Positions 35,944 to 44,516 of a stretch of DNA of 64,000 nucleotides are shown in pieces. The stretch spans positions 1,364,001-1,428,000 of the forward strand of contig NZ_CP019650.1 of NCBI RefSeq assembly GCF_001999945.1. Reading direction: 5' to 3'. Both the position numbers and the translations under genes were made by a program. This DNA comes from Microbulbifer agarilyticus (GTDB lineage Bacteria; Pseudomonadota; Gammaproteobacteria; Pseudomonadales; Cellvibrionaceae). The first letter of the stretch is position 1. Every line of letters begins with the position of its first letter. The notes beneath the pieces are model-generated. The model was not told where the DNA came from. It did not search any database and saw only the letters and a list, made by a program, of their open reading frames with translations.

Positions 35944-36996
35944 ATGTTAACTCGAAGCTCAGTGTTTTTAACTGTCATTTTTATTATTACTTTCTTGCTG
36001 AATGTATCTACATCATTCGCTAATTCCGGGCCCAGTTATGACTGTAAGAATGCTTCGACTGAAGTTGAAGAAACTATATGTGGTGATAGCCATTTATCTG
36101 CATTGGATCGGCGTCTGAGTAAGGTCTATCGAGGAAAAATCGCTATTCCTGCAATTCGGGAAAAGGTTATAAGTTCGCAACGTATATGGCTTCGTACCGA
36201 AAGATCTAAATGTGAAAATATTGAAGAGGGAACTTCTGATAATGGGGGCCCTGCAAGCAGAAAGTCATGCTTGGCTTTAGTCTACAACAACAGGATTGAA
36301 TGGCTGAATTTATTAAAGGTTAGTGAATCCGAAGCCGTTGGGAAAGGTTCGCTAAAGTTTAAATTAATGGTCGGAGGGCAATATGCTTTGTGCAGAGACT
36401 ATGTGGAGATGATTAACATGGTTGGTTATAGCGATATCCCTATTTGCAAGAGGGAGGTATTGCCAACATTTCCTGGTTTTAGATCTGTAAAGTGGGTGCA
36501 GATAGAGGATAAGCAAGAGATACAAAGAGTCAAAGAAGATCAAGTTCGCATGGATCGTAAATGGTCTTCGAGTAAAAAGGAAAAAGTGGATAAGTTTTGG
36601 TTGTCAGAGAAAAACAAAATGGACCAAGGTGATTGGCCGGTTCTACATATGTCACGTATTGATATGGATCATGATGGTCAGCAGGAAACGGTTTATCGAT
36701 TTACCGTGTCGCAGCCGCATCGTGAAAAATATGACGTTTGTACTCAGGCGGAATCCTACTTCGTTAAATTTGATGACGAAGAAAAAAATGAGTTTATTTA
36801 CTCGAAAGGTAGAGGCTATGCAAACCGTTTAGGTAATTTAAGTGGGCAAAATCGCCTATTTTTTTATGATAATCGTATTTTTCAGGATTACTGGCGTGGT
36901 TTCGGAGCAAGATACCATCTTATAGTGAACGAAGTTTCTGGGATTCCAAATCAAGTTTGTGGCATAAATTTAGTTCAATATGGCGCAGAAGAATAA
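35944..36996 (+). CDS. Exported LprI-domain protein, copy 1
   Basis: A 350-residue secreted protein with a signal peptide (residues 1 to about 26, cleaving near SFANSG). Residues about 30-120 form an LprI/DUF1311-type domain: SYDCKNASTEVEETIC, LSALDRRLSKVY and SQRIWLRTERSKC. The C-terminal region contains DMDHDGQQETVYRF, a Ca-binding-loop-like motif as in FG-GAP repeats. LprI of Mycobacterium inhibits lysozyme, but most DUF1311 proteins are uncharacterised. It is paralogous to 37215-38216. Confidence 0.75.
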   Translation: MLTRSSVFLTVIFIITFLLNVSTSFANSGPSYDCKNASTEVEETICGDSHLSALDRRLSKVYRGKIAIPAIREKVISSQRIWLRTERSKCENIEEGTSDNGGPASRKSCLALVYNNRIEWLNLLKVSESEAVGKGSLKFKLMVGGQYALCRDYVEMINMVGYSDIPICKREVLPTFPGFRSVKWVQIEDKQEIQRVKEDQVRMDRKWSSSKKEKVDKFWLSEKNKMDQGDWPVLHMSRIDMDHDGQQETVYRFTVSQPHREKYDVCTQAESYFVKFDDEEKNEFIYSKGRGYANRLGNLSGQNRLFFYDNRIFQDYWRGFGARYHLIVNEVSGIPNQVCGINLVQYGAEE

Positions 36997-37214
36997 TGAT
37001 TTTGGTAAATGGTCGGTTAACGATAGAGTGCTTTGGGCTCCTTCATTTGAATGTTATCCGTGAATTTATAGGATCTGGGAGCGGTAATATCATCTAGCTC
37101 GAAAGTCGAGATTAAGTGTGCATTCGATGACTCGGAAATAATTTTTGGTTAATGATTTACATACCTGTTTGTATGCAAAATATTCGAATAGCTATTTTTA
37201 GGTTTTCGATATAT

Positions 37215-38216
37215 ATGGATCTACCTATGATTAATGCGCTAGAAACGCTTCATAAAAATACACGAAAAATGAGGTTTTGGATGTGGTTAACACCCGCCAT
37301 GTTTTCAAGCATGGCTCTAGCATCTGAACCTAATATCGGGCCGAGTTTCGACTGTAGAAAGTCTTCAAATATCATTGAAGAAGCTATTTGTAATGATGAA
37401 CATCTGTCATTCCTTGACCGGCAAATGAATACACTATACAAAAAAAATATGGAGTTCGAAGATCGGCGAGAGAGTGTTAGCGCTGCTCAGAAAGAGTGGT
37501 TGCGGAGTGAGCGCGCGATGTGTGTGCGCCGTACAACTAAATCAAGAATTCGTGCTTGTTTAGCCTCTTCTTATCGTGAACGATCGAAAGAGCTTTTCAT
37601 GCTAGGCAGACTCCCACCAGGTGTTGTTGAGTACACTCTATCAAAGGGAAGAATGTATGAATTGTGTGGTCAGTATGTTGAGTTAATGAATAGAGTTGAT
37701 TTTAATCCTAATGCTTCGTGCGGACTTTCATATCCCTTCGATGAAACTGCTAATGCGAATGGATTATCTGAAATTCAATGGGAAGTGATGCGCAAGGAAG
37801 AAAGTATCGAGGTTCTAAGGTTCTACTGGGAAAGGATTGGTAAAAGATCGCCTGATAGCTTGATCACAGAAGAGTCGCAAAGAGAATATCGTGAATTTAT
37901 AGAAAATGTCGAGCAGCTTTCTCGTTCCGAATTGGATTTAAACTTCGATGGAGTTAAAGAGTCGGTTTACCGATTTCCGAAAGGTGGAGCGTGTAAAAGT
38001 AATCAATTCGTACATTTTATTTTTGATCGTAGTATTCCTGCTGATCACTTTGAACGTAGCAAAATTTATGGAGAACTGTTTCGTTACAAGGGTAGGATGT
38101 ACTCCTTCTACGGTTCTCCGGCTACAAATTTTTTGGGCGTGAACGAGATATATGGAGATGAATATTTTTTAAATGAAAGATATCTATGTGATTTCAAAGT
38201 TAATATCAGGGGATAA
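37215..38216 (+). CDS. Exported LprI-domain protein, copy 2
   Basis: A protein of about 333 residues with an N-terminal export segment (FWMWLTPAMFSSMALAS) and an LprI-like domain: SFDCRKSSNIIEEAIC, LSFLDRQMNTLY and AQKEWLRSERAMC. The later DLNFDGVKESVYRF matches the loop motif of copy 1. The start is uncertain: in-frame ATGs at 37152, 37215, 37227 and 37269 all lack a strong ribosome site. It is the last gene of the AT-rich island. Function unknown. Confidence 0.65.
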   Translation: MDLPMINALETLHKNTRKMRFWMWLTPAMFSSMALASEPNIGPSFDCRKSSNIIEEAICNDEHLSFLDRQMNTLYKKNMEFEDRRESVSAAQKEWLRSERAMCVRRTTKSRIRACLASSYRERSKELFMLGRLPPGVVEYTLSKGRMYELCGQYVELMNRVDFNPNASCGLSYPFDETANANGLSEIQWEVMRKEESIEVLRFYWERIGKRSPDSLITEESQREYREFIENVEQLSRSELDLNFDGVKESVYRFPKGGACKSNQFVHFIFDRSIPADHFERSKIYGELFRYKGRMYSFYGSPATNFLGVNEIYGDEYFLNERYLCDFKVNIRG

Positions 38217-38455
38217 TTGAAATTGGTTACGAAAACTTTAGGTCGATTGTTTTTACTTTCGTAAATAGAAGTGGAAAACGCGCACATACGCCAATATACC
38301 AATACGGGAAGACTTTGGTGTCTTAGTACACTTATTTTAAGGCGTATAAACAGTGCGCGCCTGTACTGAAAGATAATCTGTAGCTGCGAACACCATGGTC
38401 GGTACGATATTGAACTTTGTCGTTATCGTTAGAGATTAATTTCGTTGAAGTCGAC

Positions 38456-38926
38456 TCAGAGATTGTTTAGAGGTAGCTGGCTCGTCTGCTTCATCGTTTC
38501 CATCACAAAGCTGGAGCTCACATCAAACAGGTCTGCCTTGATGAGCTCCTTGTACAGACGGTCGTACCCAGGCATGTCGGTCACCACAGCCTTGACTAGA
38601 TAATCCAGGTCACCACTCATCCGGTGCACTTCCAATATCTCGGGAATCCCAGCGACGACTTCGCGAAAGCGGTTGGACCATGCATCGTTGTGCCGGTTGG
38701 TGCGCACAGAGATGTACACGGTGAGGGGCAGGTTGACTTTCTCCGGGTTCAGCAGGGTCACCCGTTCGCGAATCACCTGTTCCTTCTCGAGCCTTTGGAT
38801 ACGTCGCCAGCAGGCGGACTTGGAGATGCCGACTTGCTCGGCGATGTCACCGACGGACCGTCCAGCATCCCTTTGCAGCAGTTCGAGGATCGAACGGTCC
38901 TGCTTGTCGAGTTTCAGCTCAGCCAT
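38456..38926 (-). CDS. Lrp/AsnC-family transcriptional regulator
   Basis: A 156-residue regulator. The N-terminal helix-turn-helix reads LDKQDRSILELLQRDAG and ISKSACWRRIQRLE. The C-terminal RAM ligand domain includes VYISVRTNRHNDAW, EVHRMSGDLDYLVK and SSSFVMETMK. The start at 38926 has AGGAAG just upstream. It is divergent from the class V aminotransferase-like gene, which it probably regulates in response to an amino acid. Confidence 0.9.
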   Translation of the reverse strand: MAELKLDKQDRSILELLQRDAGRSVGDIAEQVGISKSACWRRIQRLEKEQVIRERVTLLNPEKVNLPLTVYISVRTNRHNDAWSNRFREVVAGIPEILEVHRMSGDLDYLVKAVVTDMPGYDRLYKELIKADLFDVSSSFVMETMKQTSQLPLNNL

Positions 38927-39146
38927 GTTGCTTCCTTTACCTGCCCGTGCCTGTCCGACGGATCTCTTGAGGGGGGTATGAGCCACTTTAGCGAATTTTT
39001 AATCAAGTGTGAAACATAGTGCCGAAAAATGTCAATATATGGTACTTTGTGCCGATATTGTGATATTTGGTCGAACATTTAGAAGCAATGTTTCAGGCGC
39101 TGAACCCTACAATTTGCCCCGATTCACACCGTTTAGGAAAAGAATA

Positions 39147-40814
39147 ATGGGCGCAGTGCACAACGTATTACTTGAGAAGATTCGTCAGTCCGTCATTGGC
39201 GAAGGCTCACAGATCACCACCTGTTTTGGTCAAAAGCCGCTTGTTTACGCGGATTACACGGCGTCTGGCCGCGCGCTCGATTTCATCGAGGACTTTATTC
39301 GAGAACAGGTTTTGCCCTATTACGCGAATACGCACACCGAAACCTCGTATACCGGTGCGCAAACCACGCGGCTGCGGGAGGAGGCCAGGCAGCAGATTCG
39401 GTCTGCAGTGAATGGCAGTGCGGATGATCAGGTCATTTTTTGCGGGTCTGGCGCGACGGCAGCAATCAACAAGCTCATTGATATTCTGGGGTTTAGAAAC
39501 GTTCAGGCTGCATCCGGTGTGCAGCGCCCCGTCGTTTTTATTGGCCCCTATGAACATCACTCCAATGAATTGCCGTGGCGAGAGTGCGATGTGGACCTGG
39601 TCACGATTCCTTTAACCGAAGGGGGTGTTCTTGACCTTGTAGCACTGGAATCGGCGCTGATTCGGTATCAGGACAGAGCAGTGAAAGTGGGCAGCTTTTC
39701 AGCAGCCTCCAACGTAACGGGATTAAAAACGAATACGGTTGCGGTATCGCGTTTGCTACACCGATATGGCGCTATCTCTTGCTGGGACTATGCTGCCGCG
39801 GCGCCCTATGTGGGTATCGATATGGCCGGCGAGCAGAACGAAAGCGGGGACTCGAGCCTGGATGCCGTGTTTATTTCCACCCATAAATTTGCGGGTGGGC
39901 CGGGTACCCCGGGCATTCTGGTAGTGAAAAAGCACCTATTGCAAAACCCTATTCCGGCTGTCCCCGGCGGAGGCACGGTGCTTTACGTTACGCCAGAAGA
40001 TCACCGTTACCTGACCAATTGCGAGCGCCGCGAGGAAGGTGGAACACCGGCAATTGTTGAATCAATTCGTGCCGGCTTGGTGTTCAAGTTGCAACAGGAT
40101 GTCGGTACGAAAGAGATCGAACGTCGTGAAGCGGACTTTGTTGCGCGTGCTTTGGCGCGCTGGAACGAACACGAAAATATTGAAATCCTGGGCAGTACCG
40201 AGGCTCCGCGTCTATCCATTGTTTCACTCAGGGTGAAGTATCAACAGCAAGATTTGCACTACAGCTTTGTGGTTGCATTGCTAAACGACCTGTTTGGTAT
40301 TCAGGTCCGCGGCGGCTGTTCCTGCGCTGGGCCCTATGGTCATAGCCTGCTTGGTATGAGCATGCAGCAGAGTAAAGCGATTGAAGCGCAATTACTCGAG
40401 GGAAATATGGTGCTACGCCCCGGTTGGGTGCGACTGAACTTTAATTATTTTATTGATGAAGAAACCTTCGAGTACCTGTTGCGCGCGGTTGAACTGGTGG
40501 CGGAACACGGTTGGAAGCTGCTGCCGTACTATCATTTTGATTCCTCGAATGGCACCTGGCGCTATCAGAAACAGGCACTTGCCCCTGAGGTAAGCCTGAA
40601 ATCCTTCGACTTCACCGAGAAGTTGGGCGCTACTGGTGCAAAAGTTAAAACATCGTTCGAGCGGTTAATAGCGGAGGGGGAAGAGGAATTACTGCGCGCA
40701 CATCGCGAGGCGAAAACCTATCGTCTCAATCTTTCCAGTTCGGCGGAATCATTGCGCTGGTTTGTATTGCCCCAGGAAGTTTCAGCGCGTTTGCTGGATA
40801 GCCAAGCAGCCTGA
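39147..40814 (+). CDS. Class V aminotransferase/cysteine desulfurase-like PLP enzyme
   Basis: A 555-residue PLP enzyme. FCGSGATAAINKL binds the cofactor phosphate, CWDYAAAAPYVGI holds the PLP Asp, and FISTHKFAGGPGTPGIL contains the Schiff-base Lys. RGGCSCAGPYGHSLL has Cys residues where SufS-type desulfurases carry the catalytic Cys. It is about 150 residues longer than SufS; the extra C-terminal part (about residues 445-555) has no obvious domain. The ATG at 39147 follows AGGAAAAG. Physiological role unknown; the divergent Lrp-type regulator suggests amino-acid metabolism. Confidence 0.75.
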   Translation: MGAVHNVLLEKIRQSVIGEGSQITTCFGQKPLVYADYTASGRALDFIEDFIREQVLPYYANTHTETSYTGAQTTRLREEARQQIRSAVNGSADDQVIFCGSGATAAINKLIDILGFRNVQAASGVQRPVVFIGPYEHHSNELPWRECDVDLVTIPLTEGGVLDLVALESALIRYQDRAVKVGSFSAASNVTGLKTNTVAVSRLLHRYGAISCWDYAAAAPYVGIDMAGEQNESGDSSLDAVFISTHKFAGGPGTPGILVVKKHLLQNPIPAVPGGGTVLYVTPEDHRYLTNCERREEGGTPAIVESIRAGLVFKLQQDVGTKEIERREADFVARALARWNEHENIEILGSTEAPRLSIVSLRVKYQQQDLHYSFVVALLNDLFGIQVRGGCSCAGPYGHSLLGMSMQQSKAIEAQLLEGNMVLRPGWVRLNFNYFIDEETFEYLLRAVELVAEHGWKLLPYYHFDSSNGTWRYQKQALAPEVSLKSFDFTEKLGATGAKVKTSFERLIAEGEEELLRAHREAKTYRLNLSSSAESLRWFVLPQEVSARLLDSQAA

Positions 40815-40862
40815 CGTTGCCGGAGACTCTGCGTATGGCTCGCGTAAATAACGGTCGTTTTT

Positions 40863-41882
40863 CTAAGTTAAACGGAGCTTGAAGGACCAGGCTCTGGTTG
40901 CACTAGGGGCGATGCTGGGGGCGGTATTGCGCTGGAACAGGGTACTTAGGCTGTCTGCGTTGCCGATGGCAGGTTCCAGCACCAGGTTGAAGTAGGGTAT
41001 TCCTCCGTCGCCGGCCCAGCCATGGTAATTCAACCAGAGGGCTATCTGCGGAATCTCACTTGGTGGGAGTTCAAAACACAACGTCTCCCCTGTGCTGGGG
41101 TTCTCCAGCCCGATAACTGCCATTTCGTTTTGTTGCCGGCAATCGAAGAAGTCTCTGTGAGACAGGAGTTTTGCGGCAAACCCTTGTGAGGGATGTTGGT
41201 CGGGAATAGTCGATAGGTCAAAGCCAGAAGCTGTTGTCGGCCACGGAAAAATATCGCCCGTGCTAAGCGGTGCATCATCCGAGGCAAAGGAGCAATGCAG
41301 TTGGTGATTTACTGGCAGTCGCAAACGCATACCGGGCTCGATGCGCAACGCTGGGTGCATACACCAGCTGAATGGAACATGGGAATCGCTGTGGTTACGT
41401 ATCCGGTACTGAAATTCAATCAAACCCTCTCTGGGCGCGACCAAAAGAGTGCGTTCAAACTCGCAGGGTAGGGTGGTGCAATGGCGCTTTAAGGTCAGTG
41501 TTGCCCAGTGGTCCTGCCCAACCGCACAAGTAGTTACTTCCCACGGGCGGCCATAAAGTTCGCCATGGTCTGGCAGAGATAGACCGGCATAAGCTCCAGC
41601 GCTTTTGGGTAGTTGGCAGGCATCCACACTGGGAAAGCACTCATCGATACCACCGGTGTCATGCTGCTGTGTATAACTGTGATCCAGCTCCGCCTTTTGA
41701 TATGGGGTGCGGTCACTTTTCCACAACCATTCCGTTTGTAGCGCATTTGATTGCAGGCTGACAATTTTACCGCCCAATTCCGGGATGACAGCCAATGACA
41801 ACTTGGGGTTTTCGATCCGGTAGGCAGGGATTCCCTCAATGTGACAAGGGGTGATCGATGTGGTGCTGTTGCCGGGGGACAT
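40863..41882 (-). CDS. Galactose-mutarotase-like (aldose 1-epimerase superfamily) protein
   Basis: A 339-residue beta-sandwich protein of the galactose mutarotase-like superfamily. Recognisable segments are LAVIPELGGKIVSLQ, GGIDECFPSV, LPDHGELYGRPWEV, FSWCMHPALRI and a C-terminal LVLEPAIGN containing the usual catalytic-Glu region. Next to the GH16 enzyme and galactose catabolic genes, it probably interconverts sugar anomers, although lyase or binding roles exist in this fold. Confidence 0.75.
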   Translation of the reverse strand: MSPGNSTTSITPCHIEGIPAYRIENPKLSLAVIPELGGKIVSLQSNALQTEWLWKSDRTPYQKAELDHSYTQQHDTGGIDECFPSVDACQLPKSAGAYAGLSLPDHGELYGRPWEVTTCAVGQDHWATLTLKRHCTTLPCEFERTLLVAPREGLIEFQYRIRNHSDSHVPFSWCMHPALRIEPGMRLRLPVNHQLHCSFASDDAPLSTGDIFPWPTTASGFDLSTIPDQHPSQGFAAKLLSHRDFFDCRQQNEMAVIGLENPSTGETLCFELPPSEIPQIALWLNYHGWAGDGGIPYFNLVLEPAIGNADSLSTLFQRNTAPSIAPSATRAWSFKLRLT

Positions 41883-41942
41883 GGGTGCTTTGTGTCAGCT
41901 GGATTATGGAAGGGTTGAGTTTACCAAACTCCACTCAAAAAA

Positions 41943-41969
41943 ATGGCAGCCAATTGGCTGCCATTTTTT
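41943..41969 (-). terminator. Strong palindromic terminator after the GH16 gene
   Basis: A perfect 9-bp stem (ATGGCAGCC/GGCTGCCAT) with AATT loop is flanked by A and T runs on both sides. It lies between the GH16 stop and the mutarotase-like start, both on the minus strand, so the two genes are transcribed separately. Confidence 0.85.
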
Positions 41970-42009
41970 GCATTCCTTGTGAGGAACTGCGAAAGGGTAT
42001 GTAAGCCCG

Positions 42010-43995
42010 TTATGGGGTAACGGTTACCGCGAAGGTGGCCGTTTTGCCCATATTCTTGGTCTTTACGGTAATCACCGCATTACCGGCCTTTTTACCGGTA
42101 ACCGTGCCGGAAGAGTTCACCTGTGCAACCAGCGCGTTACTGCTTGAGTACACAACGTTTTTGTTGGAGGCACAGAATGGAGTCACTTCCGGGGCCAGGG
42201 AAATACTCTGTCCCTTTGCGATGGTCCCGGAGGTTGGGCTCACGCTTACCCCGGTAACCGACACCCAGCTACCATCACAGGTCTGGCTGCCACCAGAACT
42301 GGACGAGCTGCTGGACGAACTGCTACTAGACGATCCGCCAGAGGAGCTACTGCTGGAAGAACTGCTGCTCGAGGAGCCGCCAGAAGAGCTACCACTTGGC
42401 GCGAATACGGTGAGGTTGGAAGAGGCCTGGTGGTTGCCGTCTTCGGTAGTCACGGTAATGGTGGCATTGCCGGCGGCATTCGCTTGTGCCAGACCCTGCT
42501 GGTTAACGCTGGCAATTCCATTGTTGCTGGAGCCCCAGGAAACAGTGGTGTTGTCGGCGTTAGCCGGGTAAACAGTGGCGGTGAACTGCGTCGTTTCACC
42601 TACGGTCAACTGGCTGGTGGCCGCAGAGACAGAAACGCCGGTTACCGCGACCGGTCCATTGTTGCCGTCGGATACAACGTTGATCGGCTGTAGGCCGCCC
42701 TGCAGGAATACATCGCTGCCGTTGGAGGAGCGGAAGACCGGAGCCAGAGCGTAGTAGTGGCCTGCCGGTAGGTCCGCAACCGGGGTGACACCGGTAAGGT
42801 CAAGGCGCAGGGTGGTTTGTCCACCGTAGCGCTTGTCTTCGGTGGTGACGGAAGCATCGTTTGCGCTTGCGGCAATTTTCACAAAACCGTTCGCGTTTTT
42901 CTCCACCAGGTTCACGGTAATCCCGTTGTATTGATCACCGCTGACATGGTGGTTACTGCCACCGTGGTAGTTCACAACTACATCCAGGGTTTCGCCACTT
43001 TGGTAGTTGGTGCCCAGGTATTTGCTTTTGTCATCTACCCAAACAGACGGCAGGACTTCCCAAGTTTTAACGTAGTCCACCTGCATGGTGGCGTCTTCCG
43101 GGAAGCCAACGGATGTGACCGTATCCGGGTTGGGATCTGCACGGTTACATTCGGTGTTGTAGCGGATGAACTGGCGGCGCAGACCCATTGAGAAAATGAC
43201 GTGCATTGGGCGATGCCAGAACAGATTGGGCTTTTCACCAATCAATTCGCCATCCACGTACCAGCGGATAACGTCCTTACGATTTTCCACGGCGTAGGTA
43301 TGGAAATCTTCAGATGGATCAAACGGGGCGTCGAACTTAAGCAGCTGCGCTTCAGGATAGGGCTTGGGGCGGCGCCAGTAGGTGTTACCGTTTTCACCCA
43401 CGATACGAGCGTGCAGGTTGTGGTCCATCACGTTGATGGGATCAGCATCATCGGGGCCCGGGCCATACCAGTCGGCCTGCTGCAGCTCGACGATATCGAT
43501 CTCACTGTAATCCACACTGCCTGGTACGTTGCGGTCGGTGTAGGGGTGACCATCGCTATAGAGCCAGAAAGCCGGGCTCAAACCGGGGAATACTTTTACC
43601 CCTTTCAGGCTGGCTTCGTAGTAGCCGTAAACGCCGTCGTTGGTGGACTTCACTGCGCCTGACTTGTAGTAGAGCACACGCTGTACCGTAGCGCCGCCTT
43701 GGCACACATCACGGAAGGGGCGGGTGTGCGTGTCCTGGGTGACTTCAATATTCAGCTTGCCGTCTTTCAAGTAGGCATTGTTGCTATCAAAGGTCCAGGC
43801 ACCGATCACCAGGTCGTCGGGATCATTGATCCATTTGGTGCTATCCAGGCTGTTGCCATTGAAGTCGTCGGTGCGATTGCCGAGCTCTTGCCAGCGCATT
43901 TCACCTTCCACCGCGCCCATAGGGCGGATGTCCTGCGCGTGCACGGTCGAAATACCGGCGAGCACGAGGGCTGCCAGTAGTGGACTGGTTTTCAT
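42010..43995 (-). CDS. Secreted GH16 glycoside hydrolase, kappa-carrageenase-like
   Basis: A 661-residue exported endo-hydrolase. The signal peptide is residues 1 to about 20. The GH16 domain (about 22-315) has the catalytic EIDIVE at 165-170. It resembles kappa-carrageenases closely as I recall them: GYYEASLKGVKVFPGLSPAF, DHNLHARI, FHTYAVENRKDVIRWYVDGE, NLFWHRPMHVIFSMGLRR. Agarases lack this pattern, so furcellaran or carrageenan is the likeliest substrate. A beta domain (about 320-445), a Big_2 repeat, a Ser/Gly linker and a second Big_2 repeat follow. The ATG at 43995 has AAGAGA upstream. The promoter carries the locus operator. Confidence 0.85.
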   Translation of the reverse strand: MKTSPLLAALVLAGISTVHAQDIRPMGAVEGEMRWQELGNRTDDFNGNSLDSTKWINDPDDLVIGAWTFDSNNAYLKDGKLNIEVTQDTHTRPFRDVCQGGATVQRVLYYKSGAVKSTNDGVYGYYEASLKGVKVFPGLSPAFWLYSDGHPYTDRNVPGSVDYSEIDIVELQQADWYGPGPDDADPINVMDHNLHARIVGENGNTYWRRPKPYPEAQLLKFDAPFDPSEDFHTYAVENRKDVIRWYVDGELIGEKPNLFWHRPMHVIFSMGLRRQFIRYNTECNRADPNPDTVTSVGFPEDATMQVDYVKTWEVLPSVWVDDKSKYLGTNYQSGETLDVVVNYHGGSNHHVSGDQYNGITVNLVEKNANGFVKIAASANDASVTTEDKRYGGQTTLRLDLTGVTPVADLPAGHYYALAPVFRSSNGSDVFLQGGLQPINVVSDGNNGPVAVTGVSVSAATSQLTVGETTQFTATVYPANADNTTVSWGSSNNGIASVNQQGLAQANAAGNATITVTTEDGNHQASSNLTVFAPSGSSSGGSSSSSSSSSSSSGGSSSSSSSSSSSSSGGSQTCDGSWVSVTGVSVSPTSGTIAKGQSISLAPEVTPFCASNKNVVYSSSNALVAQVNSSGTVTGKKAGNAVITVKTKNMGKTATFAVTVTP

Positions 43996-44074
43996 GTGGG
44001 TTCTCTTCACTATCAGAATTATTGTTGTGTCCCGCTACCCCTGAGACATTCTCTCGATCATCAAAATCCAATCT

Positions 44075-44104
44075 ATGTAAACATATGATGTTAAGTGTTT
44101 TCAA
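44075..44104 (-). promoter_or_regulatory. Promoter with operator for the GH16 gene
   Basis: Read on the minus strand: TTGAAA (44104-44099), 18-nt spacer, TTACAT (44080-44075). The spacer holds TAACATCATATGTTT (44093-44079), a one-mismatch copy of the 15-bp inverted repeat found at four other promoters of this locus. Confidence 0.65.
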
Positions 44105-44326
44105 GATGTCGCTGTCGGTGGCACAGCTGACATCGCCGTTTTGCGAAATGGTTCCAGAATCGTGCTATCCGCCTTCAAGCCCTTGTTTTATCTGATTTTT
44201 CCTATTGCGAAGCGGTGTTCCGGACGAGCGCGCTGGTCCTCAGCGTGAACCGGTGAGCAGTCACTAGATGAGGCAATGTGAGCCTGGCGCTGGATTCTTT
44301 CCAGAGAATTAGGCAGGCAAAACATA

Positions 44327-44355
44327 TTGTCTTGCTAAACATCATATGTTTGAAT
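44327..44355 (+). promoter_or_regulatory. Promoter with operator for TonB receptor 1
   Basis: TTGTCT (44327-44332), 17-nt spacer and TTGAAT (44350-44355) form a candidate sigma-70 promoter. The inverted repeat AAACATCATATGTTT occupies 44337-44351. A second, weaker half-like sequence (AACATATTGT) just upstream is matched by AACGTATTGT at the same distance in the copy before the aldehyde dehydrogenase. Confidence 0.7.
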
Positions 44356-44516
44356 GACTGCTATGAATGGTTGATGATGATTCCGAGCGAGGGCTCAGGT
44401 AGTGTTGAGGTGTCTAACCATTCATTCGTCCATATATGTAGGGCGTGGTGCGCTTTTGAGGTACCAGCCTGATCCGGAACCGGCGGCACAGCTATTTCGG
44501 TGAAGGTGGAAGCGCG

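Noticed and set aside
42010..43995. Calling the GH16 enzyme a beta-agarase
   Set aside because: The motif blocks around and after the catalytic EIDIVE match the kappa-carrageenase pattern far better than agarase patterns that I know.
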